From assembly GCA_927349885.1 (NCBI GenBank), contig OV651813.1:2593553-2657552 (forward strand): a DNA stretch of 64,000 bases, written 5' to 3'. A program made the position numbers and the translations under genes. Shown here in pieces: positions 10,801-20,539 of this stretch. How positions within the stretch are numbered: the stretch's first letter is position 1; each line of letters starts with the position of its first letter. The stretch is from Psylliodes chrysocephalus. Its lineage: Eukaryota > Arthropoda > Insecta > Coleoptera > Chrysomelidae. The notes beneath the pieces are model-generated. The model made no database searches, was not told the DNA's origin, and worked only from the letters and a program-made list of their open reading frames with translations.

Positions 10801-11834
10801 TCTGTTGAAATTGATTGCATGACATTTACTTGTATTTAATTCCATTCCATTAGTACTACACCATTGGACCAAGTTATCCAAGTCTTTTTGAAGGCAAATA
10901 CAAACATGTAAGGAATTTACACACATGAATAATTTTAAATCATCAGCAAAGCAAGAAAATTCTTAAAACAATTTTGGATGTCATTGTTATATATATATTA
11001 AAAAGTAGAGGTACCAAATGTGACCCTTGAGGGACACCAGATGTAGCGGTAAAGCCAGAGGATAAGAAGCCAGAAACACGAACAATTTGAATGAGGTTTG
11101 TTATAAAGCAATGGATCCATTTCAGAAGATTTACCACCAATGCCAATGTTACTAAGCTTTCCAATCAAGCAACTGTGGTTAACCCTGTCGAATGCCTTTG
11201 AAAAATCAGTGTATATAGCATGAACTTGATCATTAAAATCCAAGGCATTCGATAAGTAATCAACATAAGACAACAGGTTAAGTTCAGTGGACTTTTTGGA
11301 ACGGAAACCAAACTGCTGATCTATGATGAAAGGATCAAGCAGTTTCGATAAATACTTTGTAATAATACTATCAAAGAGTTTAGGAATCACACTTTGAATG
11401 CATATTGGTCTATAATTAGTTACATTTGATTTGTTGCTTGATTTGTAAATCGGTACAGTAATTATATATATTTAATGAATAATTAAAACTAATTATTTAC
11501 CCTTTCTGATATTTTAGAGTGTGTGATTAATTTCCAGGTACTTATTTTACCATTTTGGCAACAAGCCGTTATACAGTTAAAGGATTCATAAACATGATAA
11601 CTAAATCCAACTACTCTTTCTTTAGTTTTATATTCATGTATGAGTTTGGCAGTTTTGGTATTATATTCCAAAATAGAGTTCTTCGAGCACACAAAAATGG
11701 TCCTGTAACAAAATTATATAAATATGTATTTAAATATGTATTATTAAAGATTACACCTACTGGCCATCATAAGAAAATTGTGGAGGAAGTTTTACAAATG
11801 AACCTCCTCCTTTATAGTTCACAGTTATGTCCAT
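4867..11834 (-). CDS. WDR75: WDR75, nucleolar WD40 protein of the SSU processome (3' end lost in gap)
   Basis: Homologue of WDR75 / yeast Utp17 (Nan1), a WD40 subunit of the UtpA complex that binds nascent pre-rRNA in the nucleolus and supports 18S rRNA maturation. Coding exons (minus): 11834-11761, 11702-11501, 10049-9784, 9663-9144, 5381-5197, 5138-4981, and 4890 into the gap at 4866. All have AG/GT borders and agreeing phases. About 476 residues are visible of roughly 800 expected. Blades are recognisable: SYDGQTIFVCS near residue 30, CHPTEEVILAGDD in exon 4, then SGGGESVLVKW, and GDDKKFKIWKI in exon 6. The start is the ATG at 11834, where MDITVNYKGGG matches the family N-terminus. Introns 2 and 4 carry LINEs in the same sense. 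The gene is head-to-head with DESI2. The C-terminal exons are missing only because of the assembly gap. Confidence 0.93.
4981..5138 (-). CDS. WDR75: WDR75 exon 6
   Basis: 158 nt encoding FHLNTSVEYPHEDSINSML and CITIGDDKKFKIWKITETE, a WD blade. The phase agrees with exon 5 (CA + A makes Gln). Confidence 0.9.
5197..5381 (-). CDS. WDR75: WDR75 exon 5
   Basis: 185 nt after acceptor ttttag. It encodes VDIAGQNRITNERGVQM and GLWFSTVEERKDEEYCDEIR, matching the human GNWLATVEQRQEKETELE stretch. It ends phase 2 before gtaaga. Confidence 0.9.
5412..5545 (-). repeat. Dispersed repeat, inverted relative to 20340-20475
   Basis: The reverse complement matches about 20340-20475 and 35455-35590, including a segment reading TCTGATAGGATTTTACATTA and an AATAAATTCTATTT-like end. 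Probably a retroelement 3' end. It sits just beside WDR75 exon 5. Confidence 0.65.
5628..6290. mobile_element. Nested foldback/MITE-like elements in WDR75 intron 4
   Basis: Inverted pair TTTTTTTTACTACTAACAT (about 5735-5753) and ATGTTAGTAGTAAAAAAAA (about 6262-6280). Within the left part lies a tight GC-rich palindrome, GAGGCGCGTAGCGCC, at about 5665-5680, flanked by ctattatttac / gtaaataatag arms. ACCTAGGG recurs at about 5619 and 6213. No coding capacity. Confidence 0.55.
6290..9115 (-). mobile_element. Degraded Jockey-type LINE in WDR75 intron 4
   Basis: Minus-strand ORF2 remnant in 5' to 3' order: endonuclease (VTEHWLDSNNLQ at about 9050, GEFEVCGGKIKI, then LSDHNYLLC near 8530 with the D-H pair), linker, RT motif EGIDEINGKI (about 7850), TQNGFRKNKSTST (about 7590), AFDMVDHNLL, QYADDTNIV (about 7240) and a C-terminal YIGIKCYNKFS near 6400. 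Many frameshifts and stops make it inactive. A second element interrupts it at 6663-6785. The same family appears at 19358-19960. Confidence 0.88.
6663..6785 (+). mobile_element. Short nested LINE 3' fragment with (TATC)n tail
   Basis: Interrupts the minus-strand LINE. The intact relative at about 19670-19695 is continuous across this point. It ends in AATAAATTTATCTATCTATC and appears flanked by a short CTTT duplication. Confidence 0.65.
9144..9663 (-). CDS. WDR75: WDR75 exon 4 (longest exon, several WD40 blades)
   Basis: 520 nt encoding CFIGSNRNFTCLTCHPTEE through SPDDMSLLYS, followed by donor gtaagt. It includes SGGGESVLVKW and NGNQGHIQFYSPD, close matches to human SGGRESVLVEW and NGKPGHLQFYS. 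Confidence 0.95.
9784..10049 (-). CDS. WDR75: WDR75 exon 3
   Basis: 266 nt, phase 0 to phase 2. It contains HIVPSEEEHYNAIYS and KLKLKSPDPYFLAIG. The acceptor lies only about 25 bases downstream, in transcript sense, of the tail of the LINE that occupies intron 2. Confidence 0.9.
10072..11465 (-). mobile_element. 5'-truncated Jockey-type LINE in WDR75 intron 2
   Basis: Minus-strand reverse transcriptase from NYRPI (about 11420) through QQFGFRSKKSTEL, FSKAFDRVNHS and VPQGSHLVPLLF, then WCSTNGMELNTSKC, LVRPYIEYASSVWNP and a C-terminal ORF at 10501-10202. Frames break near 10930 (FADD region) and near 11130. The 3' end is an AATAAATAAATAA-type tail at about 10088-10072. It has the same sense as WDR75 and fills nearly the whole intron. 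Confidence 0.88.
11501..11702 (-). CDS. WDR75: WDR75 exon 2 (first WD40 blade)
   Basis: 202 nt after acceptor ttacag, ending at AGG before gtaaat. It encodes TIFVCSKNSILEYNTK through NGKISTWKL, a WD blade with the terminal W-K-L. Confidence 0.88.
11761..11834 (-). CDS. WDR75: WDR75 exon 1 (start)
   Basis: 74 nt encoding MDITVNYKGGGSFVKLPPQF and a few more residues, ending with the first two bases of a Gln codon before donor gtaggt. It fits the family N-terminus (RVVRCGGSELNFRRAVFSAD in human). Confidence 0.88.
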
Positions 11835-12579
11835 ATTTTCGTTATTCTCTATTTATTATATTTTTATTTTTAACCTTATTTTTTTATTTTAATCAATTTT
11901 AATGCATGGTTAAAATTTGAACTTGAACTGAAAATTGAAAATACCAGGGCCAGACCGAAGTGCCTCGAAGCTCAAGACCAATTTATAAACCTAAAAAAAA
12001 AAGCATAAGAAGAGAAGATTCTTCTTTTTCTATATAAAAACAACCAGCAACGGAATTCCAAATAACAGAAAAGTAAAAGACTCTTTTACTGAAAACAATG
12101 ATAAGTAAAAGGCAAAATTGTATTAAAGAAGATTGGTTTTTATGTAGACACAATACAGCTAAAATTTAGGTGACTTATATGCTGAATAATACAATACACC
12201 TATAGGTATAAAAAATGTAGTGGCCTTTATTATTATAAGAATTTCAGTTAATTAATTAAAATGTCAAGTTTGTCACCATCCACTGTTGTTGTTTGTGTTT
12301 GTATCACAATGGAAATATAACCTGGTAAAATAATAATTAATCCAAAATATATATACAAAATTAACAAGTGAATAATTTGTAATGAAATAACAACACAATT
12401 AATTAAGTAGACTTCGTTCAATAATTTATAAATAAAGAGTAAGCACCATCCTCTACAGTTCTATTTTAAACTATAATAATTGTATTTTTAGCATGTTTTC
12501 AAATGGTTTGACCTGCAACTTACCTTTCAGTTGTATGAGCGTTAGAGACACTGGTTCCGATGAGCTACTTCCAAGTAAA
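11835..12579. promoter_or_regulatory. Shared divergent WDR75/DESI2 5' region, copy 2
   Basis: Same region as 1476-2208, with the same TATATAAA and GAA/TTC motifs near 12020-12045. A bidirectional promoter is inferred from the head-to-head arrangement only. Confidence 0.4.
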
Positions 12580-12670
12580 ATGTCTCGGGAACCTGTGTTA
12601 TTAAACGTTTATGACATGTACAAAATTAATGAATTTACTAGCAACATTGGAATAGGTGTATTTCATTCTG
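12580..12670 (+). CDS. DESI2: DESI2 exon 1 (catalytic His)
   Basis: 91 nt from ATG. It ends in the first base of a Gly codon at CATTCTG before gttagt and carries the GVFHSG motif. The open frame runs upstream to ATG 12493, which sits just after a ttttag acceptor-like site, so a spliced 5' leader is possible. Confidence 0.9.
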
Positions 12671-15600
12671 GTTAGTATGCTGTTTTAAAATTGCTTATAT
12701 AGATTATCACCTTTGATATTCTAATTTATTGCCTTTAAGTTTATAAAATGTAGCTTATTGAATTGAGAAACATATGTTTGCTTACTATGCAAGAATGTTG
12801 TAAATTTATGTGCTTATCTTTAATAAACAACTTTTATTATTTTTGTTATCTTTTAATTTAACCTTTCTATTTTAATGCAAATATCTAAATTTGTTATAGG
12901 TGTTGAAATATATGGAACAGAATATGCATATGGAGGGCACCAATATTCATTTACTGGTATTTTTGAAAATATACCAAGAGATGAAAAAGAATTAGGAGAC
13001 CAGTTCAAATTTAGGTACTTATTACCCCCATTAATGTGATTTCTTTATCTAATTTTTTTATTATTATAGACAAACAATTCACATAGGATATACAGATTTT
13101 AAAGAGGGAGATGTAAAAATAATTATTAATGAACTGGGAAATGAATTTAGAGGCAACAGGTATCACCTTATGAACAATAATTGCAATCATTTTTCTGGAG
13201 CCTTTTGTAAAGTAAGTTTTTTATTTTATTTATCAATATTATTTACTTAGTATGTGAATTATTTTTTATTCAAAAGTAAAATCCAAATTTTGACACAATA
13301 AAAGTAAATATTGCAAGAATTATTTTCATTTCTTTCAGAGTATCCACTAACCTTATTTTTGTCTTATTATCAGATTTTGCTCATACTACCTACTAGTTTT
13401 ACTTTCATTGTATTTTACAAATGCTATAATGAGGGCTATAGTTTTAAAGTGTACAATTTCCAATTTTAAAGAATTTATGGTAAAGTTTGTTTTTACATAG
13501 TTCCTTCCCTACTAAGTTCAAATACAGCATTATTTTAATGTACAATAACTTATGCTTTTTAGTGTAGAAAATTTAACTTTTCATAACTAAATAAAGTGAC
13601 TAAATTATATGAAATTAGTTCCAAAGTGTACAATTTTATTTGCAAAAATTAAAATGGATACCTTCTATTGAAAGAGCAGCAATTTCATACATACATACTT
13701 AATTAAAAGTTGTTTGAGAGTACACTTTTGATTTATCAAAGGCGTTTGATTCAATCAACCTGGAAGGGCTTGGTTTTAGAGGTAACTTTTTGTCTTGGTT
13801 GTCATCTTATTTAAATAATAGAGTTATTCAGAACTCCAAGACATTCACATTATTTGAGAAATCGCCTGAATATGTTGGAATTAAATTTTATAATCAACTT
13901 CCTGATATCATTAATTCTGAAGAGAAGTATGAACCTTTAAGCTGGGTCATGTTTTTATCATTTATCTGAAGGCCAGGATATTTTAAGATAAATATTTTTC
14001 AAATTGGATGTATTTTTTTTTGTACTCTTTACTGATATTTATTCCTATTTAATATTTTTTACTTGAAAATTACTTGCTTACTTACTTGTGTGACTATATT
14101 ATTAATTACATTTTTGGAGATTCCTGTAAAATGTGCTCATTTGGAGCTTGTACGCTTTGAAAATAAACCCCTCAATTGCGCATATTATTACAGTATTCTT
14201 GATTTTACCTCTTTGGTGCACTTTATGATTGTAAATCTCTTTCAGCTACTTTTCTGTTTTTAATATTTTCTGCAGGATTTGTGTCTTCCAAATTTAATTT
14301 TATATATAATTTATTATCAATTATAATAGTTCACCACCATGTATAATAAATAGTTATCCTCATGCTGCAAAATTTTTGGTAGACACTGTATAATATCAAT
14401 TGTCAAAGGTTATTTAGATATATGGGGTGTTTGATATGGCAAAATTATGGCATCCCTGTAGGCCTGGTGATTTGACAAGGTCAATGAAATAGATAGTTAC
14501 ATAGATTGATCATCCATATTTTTCAAAATAAACATACGCTTATACTAAAAGGCTAAATATTGGTTTGTAAACACATTTTTACAAAATCGATTCTGATTAA
14601 TGAGCACTTGCGATGGCCGCTCGTAAACGACCCGCTTCGAGCAATCTATATAACTATATATGTATCATTGACCGTTGGAATGCCTAATAAAAACACAAGC
14701 TGTCAAATAAATTGACAATTTTGCCTACTTGATTTTTAGCTTGTACAACCCCCAATGAGTGCTTTCTTTTATGCCATCTGGATTACTCGCGAGCAGCACT
14801 AGACCTGTTTATTTTAACTGAACGTTCTTTTTTAACGGTGCTTGTTGATCTGGAGCAAGTCCCACCAGTTCTCCCTTGTCCCCAAGCACTTGCCCTATAG
14901 CGGATGCACAGAATTCTTATCTTGTCAATTGTAGACCGTTGTCAGCCGTGCTATTTTGACGTTATAGGGTTTCACACCAAGAACATTAACCCCTTAAAAA
15001 GAAAGCTCGTAATAAATGAAAAGGAATCAAAATACAGTATTGTAAATAATGGAGAAAAATGTAAATACACCAAGAGTTGATCATGGTCTTTCTTTTTTTT
15101 GTTATCGGCTTCAACTACCAGGGTTATTTCGCCTCGTGTTCTGTGTAGGCTTTGTTACTCTTTCCCAGCGCCACTTTAGGAACAGCACTGTTAATTAGAA
15201 CCCAACAGTGAATGGTCAATTTTATTTATACCTGTTTAACCAAAATTATAAAAAAAAAACTGTCCCTTTAAATTAACTTTTTGTAAATGCACGTTTTTAT
15301 TGTGAATTAATATGTACCTAGCTAATACTAGAATCTTCTATCAATTATCAGGTGGTTGGTTAATTCAAAATATTTTTAAAAATGTTTTTGGGATATTAAA
15401 AAAATAATCGAAAATGTAATATTTTGTTCTAAAACCGGACCTACACTGACACTTTTCGAGTTTAATGATATACACAAACACCTATTTTACAAGTTTCAAT
15501 AGATTACAATAAATTATTTTCTTAATTTAATAACAAAAATAAACTTTTTGAAATGTTATCAACCAGTCTTAATAAAAAAAATGTAAATTTTAGATTAAAA

Positions 15601-17767
15601 TGTCACCTGTTAAATCCGACGCGGAACTGTAAAAATTACATTGTCTTTTTTTTAAATATCAAAACAGATTTTGAAAATTTTGATTTGCACTGTTGTTTGA
15701 ACGACACAAAATTTTTGTTAATAAGGACCTGGATTTTTCTTCTGGCTATTACGTTAGAAGTTTTGGCAGTGAATGGGAAACAAGTAAACCAATTTTACAA
15801 AGAATATACTGGGTAGTTCGTTAGTTATGATTTTCGAAAGAAATGAACCAACTCCATAAAACATCTTGTATCTCTGTTATTAATGACGTAAGGCCCATTT
15901 ATGGAGACTCAAAATAAGGTCCCAAAAAACGCTAATTGATCTTTTATAATTAACTGCATGGGTGCTAGTACTGCTTACGGTGTTCAAAATACATTTCTTC
16001 TTATGGGAATTATACATACTTTTGTTGTCAAAATAATAAAAATAAACTTGTTTATAGCTAAATAAAGCACAGAACATACTGTTGTATTTATTTCTAAACA
16101 AGTCTTGCAAGTTTTAATTAATAAATTATTTAATTGTATCTACATAAAATACAAATTAGGTAGGTATAACCAAATTCGAAAAGGTTTGTTAAGTGCTGAA
16201 ATTTGATAAGTACAATTTTGTGGTAAATTTTTTTTTAATTAAATCTATTTTTAGTTTTAAGCACAGAATAAAACACAGTTAACAGATTTTTTATTGTTGT
16301 AATACAAGTATAAAGGGTGATTTGAGAATGTACATGGTATTACCTCATCCTTTAATTTCAGCTTTCCCCTTTTTATTTTGCTAACAGTACCATCAGTACA
16401 AATAGTTTCATAATATTTGATATTATCTTCTAAAAAGTATAGAACAGCATCATCTCTAGAAAGTGCATTATTGGCACTAGGAACGATATGTATGCTGCCA
16501 CTGTTCTAAGCGTTTAGTATCCTATAAAAAACGTTTACTTACAATGACACAATTGGGGTTCAACAAAAAAAGAACAGTAACTCTTTATCTAACATTAAAA
16601 CTATAAAAAATAATTTTTTTTCTAGTAAGTTAAATTTAATATAAAATTATTGTTGTTTGTAAGTCAGGATCTATGACTGTAAAATTTTATATTATAGTAA
16701 CTTGTAATAAAATAAACTACACTCCGTAAGTTACATACTGTGACTAGTTTGCAATAAATATTATATTTAAACATAAATACATTATTTTACTTACATTAGA
16801 AGCTTTAAAAAGACATTGAATTGATTTCTCCTTTTATTTTCTTTAGTTTTACATGTGATTTGTATCTTGTTTTACAATCTGGAACGACGTAAATCTTGCT
16901 TTGATGTTTTTTGTCACTCGTGTTACTTGTACTCAGGTACTTTTTTTCACATTAGTTTGATTCTTTTCAATTTTTTAAAAAAATCACTCCATTTTACATT
17001 GAGTTCCATAGAAAATTGACACCGCTATTATTCGACATGCCAACTACAGTCAATTTCACGAACTTTATAAAAAGAAGGGCGAAAATTTGAAATTCGACCA
17101 TTGCCGATTCGCCTCCTTCTCTCTACTCTTCATAGATAGGCCCATTAATCATAGGTTTTTTGGAACCATCTTGGTGACCCTTAACCATAGTTTTCGTTTG
17201 CCCGTTTACCAATGAAACACCCTGTATATCTTTTATTGACTTTATACATACGACATATGTTTCAATTGGTAGGGTTCAGTATTCCTTCGAAGCAAATGAA
17301 CTGCATTCAAGAAAATTTGCTTTTCGTCGTATACAAAGATTTGTTTCTTCAGCAACTAGCAACTATTTCTCATTTTGCTGCTTGAAGAAAAATAAAAATG
17401 GATATAAATAGTAAAAGTGATAGTAAATGTAATTATTATTATGTTACATTTTTTTTCTTCACTAAATACATATTTTTGAACTTTTACTATTTGATTTAGG
17501 TATCTTAAAATGTTTCACCAGAGTAGTTACTTATTATTATTATTATTATGAATTATGATTAAATTTTTACGAATTCATTGTTTATTGTAGATATTAAGCG
17601 GAAATGACATCCCTCCTTGGATCAACAGACTGGCATACTTCAGTAGGTGGGTCCCTTTCTTAGAAAGATGTCTGCCTAAAGAATGGCTGATGCCGATGGC
17701 GTTACAACATTCACTTAGTTACAGACAAGATTCAACATGCTCGGAAGGATCCACGTCCCCTCTCTAA
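12580..17767 (+). CDS. DESI2: DESI2, PPPDE cysteine isopeptidase (complete, 4 coding exons)
   Basis: Desumoylating isopeptidase 2 family (PPPDE1), a papain-fold cysteine protease acting on SUMO or ubiquitin conjugates, mainly cytoplasmic in animals. Coding exons 12580-12670, 12900-13014, 13070-13211 and 17591-17767 join in phase to 174 residues (human about 194). Catalytic His29 lies in GVFHSG and catalytic Cys107 in NNNCNHFSG, matching the family H/C dyad. The C-terminus has IPPWINRLAYFS and CLPKEWL, typical of DESI2. I chose the ATG at 12580 because MSREPVLLNVYDMY matches the family start; an in-frame ATG at 12493 would add 29 residues with no recognised match. Intron 3 (4.4 kb) is full of repeats. 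The gene is divergent from WDR75. Confidence 0.95.
12900..13014 (+). CDS. DESI2: DESI2 exon 2
   Basis: 115 nt encoding GVEIYGTEYAYGGHQYSFTG to DQFKFR. Matches human VYGREFAYGGHPYPFSGIFE. Confidence 0.92.
13070..13211 (+). CDS. DESI2: DESI2 exon 3 (catalytic Cys)
   Basis: 142 nt encoding QTIHIGYTDFKEGD to NNNCNHFSGAFCK, followed by gtaagt. It contains the active-site Cys. Confidence 0.93.
13725..13985 (+). mobile_element. Internally deleted LINE remnant in DESI2 intron 3 (copy 2)
   Basis: Same remnant as 3335-3600, same internal deletion, almost no base changes. Confidence 0.7.
14425..17224. mobile_element. Possible DNA transposon filling DESI2 intron 3
   Basis: The right border reads tgaaacaccctgtata (about 17213-17228). 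Copy 1 of the left border reads tacagggtgtttcac (4019-4033), and in this copy most of that end is deleted. The inverted ends suggest an element of about 2.8 kb. I see no recognisable transposase. It includes the WDR75-like exon at 16345-16505 and a short ORF near 16830-16920 with KIYVVPDCKTRYKS. Otherwise 14650-16300 shows nothing I can name. Confidence 0.35.
16336..16505 (-). pseudogene. WDR75-like exon in DESI2 intron 3
   Basis: Minus strand, bounded by a cttag|AAC acceptor-like site and a GATGAG|gtaata donor-like site. It encodes SGSIHIVPSANNALSRDDAV, then YFLEDNIKYYE and SKIKRGKLKLKDE. WDR75 exon 3 reads HIVPSEEEHYNAIYS, then YLRDDI and KLKLK in the same order with one 3-residue gap. The match is short and the rest of a gene is not evident, so a diverged exon relic or chance resemblance are both possible. 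Confidence 0.4.
17591..17767 (+). CDS. DESI2: DESI2 exon 4 and stop
   Basis: After acceptor attgtag, phase 0. It encodes ILSGNDIPPWINRLAYFSRW, then CLPKEWLMPMALQ, and ends with TAA at 17765-17767. Confidence 0.93.
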   Translation: MLSGNDIPPWINRLAYFSRWVPFLERCLPKEWLMPMALQHSLSYRQDSTCSEGSTSPL

Positions 17768-17795
17768 ATGATATTTGACATATATTATTATCATA

Positions 17796-17801
17796 AATAA
17801 A
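17796..17801 (+). promoter_or_regulatory. DESI2 poly(A) signal
   Basis: AATAAA about 30 bases after the DESI2 stop, implying a very short 3' UTR. Confidence 0.6.
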
Positions 17802-18310
17802 AAAGGACTATTGAAATTCATAAAAAAAGAAGTTATGTGTGTCGTTAGTGAAATTCTCAAACTTTCGGTTGACTTGAGTCAGTTTATTATTTTGACTCAT
17901 ACAGTTTTATTTTATTTTATCAAAGATGAATTTTTTTGATTTTATATATGTTCGCAGGATAGATTCTAGAATTCAAAATAACTTTAACATTAACTCAAAT
18001 CTATCGTAAGGTCCAAAATTTTAATAATAAATCTATAAAATTCTACTGTTCAATAATTTTAATGCAGCTTGTTGGTAGCGATATACATTTTATTAAACTT
18101 TACTTAACACTCTAAGCAATTTTGGATCGTATACAATCTGTCCTGCCATTTTTATGCAAATGGTAAATTAATGGTGGTTTTTTGTTTATCATTTACTAGA
18201 CGGTCATTGATATTAGACTAGCGCTGTATGTGTTGACACATTTTGTTGATGTATTAATGCATTTATTTTATTTAAAACTGTATTCAACAAATCTAGTGCC
18301 AACTAAAGAG
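17802..18310. other. Intergenic DESI2-RBM25, nothing recognised
   Basis: AT-rich, no coding or repeat structure that I can support. Confidence 0.5.
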
Positions 18311-18584
18311 TCTACATTATGTTTATCTCTGCCTTGCTTGATTGCCACATATATAAAACACCGTGAGTTGCTTCATTTTAACGAATCTATTACACTTTTC
18401 CCAAATAGTAATTAAATGTCGGATTAGACGGGAATCGCGTCTATCTACTGCAACAATAGGAGTATGCAATTGAGATATGCATTGAATATTCATCAGAGGA
18501 AAAGTGTAATAGGCCCATAAACATGAAGCGACTCACAAAGTTTTAAATATATAATAAGTTAAGCAGGGGAGGACATAATGTAGA
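18311..18584. mobile_element. Foldback/MITE element with about 90-base inverted arms
   Basis: The left arm from TCTACATTATGT to AATCTATTACACTTTTCC pairs with the reverse complement of GGAAAAGTGTAATAGGCC to ACATAATGTAGA at 18584. The centre is about 90 bases. Non-coding; the 61-codon plus ORF here is incidental. Confidence 0.75.
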
Positions 18585-18686
18585 ATAAAAATCGTGTCTT
18601 ATTTAAAAATGTCATCCGAACGTTAAAAAAGTGCAAGAAATTCATAAAAAGCAATGTTTTCAATATAAAAAATGACAATGTGAATC

Positions 18687-18716
18687 GTTTAAATTGTACT
18701 GGGGTACAATTTAAAC
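18687..18716. repeat. Perfect 13-bp hairpin
   Basis: GTTTAAATTGTAC, loop TGGG, GTACAATTTAAAC. Isolated and of unknown role. Confidence 0.7.
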
Positions 18717-19357
18717 ATTGGAATGTTGCAGGATTTACCAGATGGACAACCCTATTTTAACATTTAGAATTTTAAAGACACAAAAACGTTACATTTTCGA
18801 GATATATCGCAACTAGAATGAAGCGATCAGTTTTTCTTGCAAACCAGACGCGTACGTCGTTGTCAAAGTACAACATAGTTTGAAGAAAAGCATTAGACAC
18901 TGCCGAATTTCTGCGATTGACTAAAATTTGTGTGTAAATCTAAAGTTGAAATTATTTTTTAATTAATTCGTTCATACGATGTTCAAATAAACGCCTTTGG
19001 AACTGAATAAAAAATAAATATTTATATAATTGGGCCTAATTTGAATGTTGCTTAGTATTTATTGAATTTTTATGTATATAAAAGTCTAGTCTTAACATTT
19101 TCACATTGTAGTTTCGCAAATTCATTTTAATTTTTCATTTTATATTTAATTTTAATAAATATTAACAAGTTTTGTTTTCTAGTTTTATTTATTCCCTTGT
19201 TAGTAGGTCGAAAGTACTATCTTAAAATTGACATTGTCACTCACTGATATGTTAAATATACACCGTGGAACAGCCAAATGGAATAAAAATGCTCGGGCAA
19301 GTTGATTGGTATTTTTAGTTGGGCATTTTTTTTTAACAAAAACTTTTTATACAGTGT
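18717..19357. other. Intergenic, repeat fragment at the end
   Basis: Mostly featureless. 19262-19350 is an inverted relative of about 21305-21400 (shared words around GTTGATTGGTATTTTTAGTT). Confidence 0.5.
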
Positions 19358-19960
19358 GTGGCATTAAATGTAACAAAAATAAACTTCATGCAATTTCTAC
19401 CCAAAAACATATTACCAGATTACGAACCTTACTTGCACGTTGACGGAAAAACTATTCAAAGCGTTGATGACATAAAATTTTTAGGAATATTAGATCCCAA
19501 ATTAAATTGGGAAGCTCATATAAAAATGGTAACTTCAAAATTAAGTACTTGTTGTTATATCATCAAAAATTTAAGGGAGACACTATCTTTTGATACTTTT
19601 AAACTATGCTATTTTGGTTTGGTTCATTCAACTCTACAGTATGGGTTAATATTTTGGGGTTCTTCAGAATACTTTGAAAGAGCTTTTGTATCTCAAAAGA
19701 AGGTTCTGAGAGCCATGTATAAGGTGACACCAACATCATGTAAAAAACCTTTCAAGAAAACGCAAATTTTAACACTACCTTCCCTTTTTATTTTTCAACT
19801 AATTCTATACATAAAAGATAATGAGCATATATTTAAGAAAAATAAAGACCTGCACTCATATGATACTAGATTAAAATTTAACATCCATCAACCTTTTCCA
19901 CGACTACAAATAAGCCAGCATTCATCAAAATATATTGATATTAAATGTTACTAATCTTAA
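19358..19960 (+). pseudogene. LINE ORF2 C-terminal fragment
   Basis: One open frame: VTKINFMQFLPKNI, DDIKFLGILDPKLNWEAHI, YFGLVHSTLQYGLIFWGSS, FVSQKKVLRAMYKVTP and a C-terminal domain. It is the same family as the minus-strand LINE at 6290-9115 and shows that copy's uninterrupted sequence. The catalytic RT core is absent, so it is a 5'-truncated insertion. Confidence 0.85.
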
Positions 19961-19982
19961 CATGAATTGTCTCTTATATATT

Positions 19983-20113
19983 GTTAGAGTCAGCGAATTA
20001 GGATACCTGTCGACGGTACCACGTCTACCCGTTGCAGTGTCTGTTATAGTCAGCGAATTAGGATATCGCTGCCACTTGGGTCGACGATATCACGTCTACC
20101 AGTTGCAGTGTCC
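19983..20113. repeat. Two-unit GC-rich direct repeat
   Basis: Two units of about 60 and 70 bases share AGTCAGCGAATTAGGATA, a GTCGAC core, CACGTCTACC and GTTGCAGTGTC. It stands out from the AT-rich surroundings. Origin not recognised. Confidence 0.65.
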
Positions 20114-20339
20114 AGGATTAGGAGGGGACTTAACGTTCGACCAGCCGAACGCTATGAAATGATAGGCAATATGCCGTTAAAGACATTCTTTATTTTGTTC
20201 CTTAATTAATTACATTTTAAACATTGTTTACGAGATATTTAATAAAACGTTATAATACCATGTTAACACGTGTTTTATGAAGTGGCTATACAGGGTGCTA
20301 AATCATTTAAAAACTATAATTTTGAAGTTAATTCTTTTA

Positions 20340-20480
20340 ACTTCTAACAATATATTTTATTTTTTAATGTATTTTACTTAACACTTTTTTGACTAGTCTG
20401 ATAGGATTTTACATTATGTACTTAGTGTCTTTGTATAGTGTATAATTCTCAAATATGAATAAATTCTATTTCTATTAGCT
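20340..20480 (+). repeat. Dispersed retroelement-like 3' end, copy 1
   Basis: Plus-strand counterpart of 5412-5545, ending in AATAAATTCTATTTC. Confidence 0.6.
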
Positions 20481-20539
20481 GTAACTAGGTCATTATTAGA
20501 AGGAGCATCTGCTTCATTTTGCTTGATATTAAATATAAT

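Larger units (their letters stand above)
10346..14650. repeat. Large duplicate of 1-4366
   Basis: Partner of the copy ending at the first gap. This copy continues into unique sequence on both sides, so it is the one placed in proper gene context. Confidence 0.95.

Noticed and set aside
14650..15250. GC-richer stretch considered as an rRNA or snRNA fragment
   Set aside because: I could not align it to any conserved rRNA or snRNA core. Left as unassigned intron or transposon sequence.
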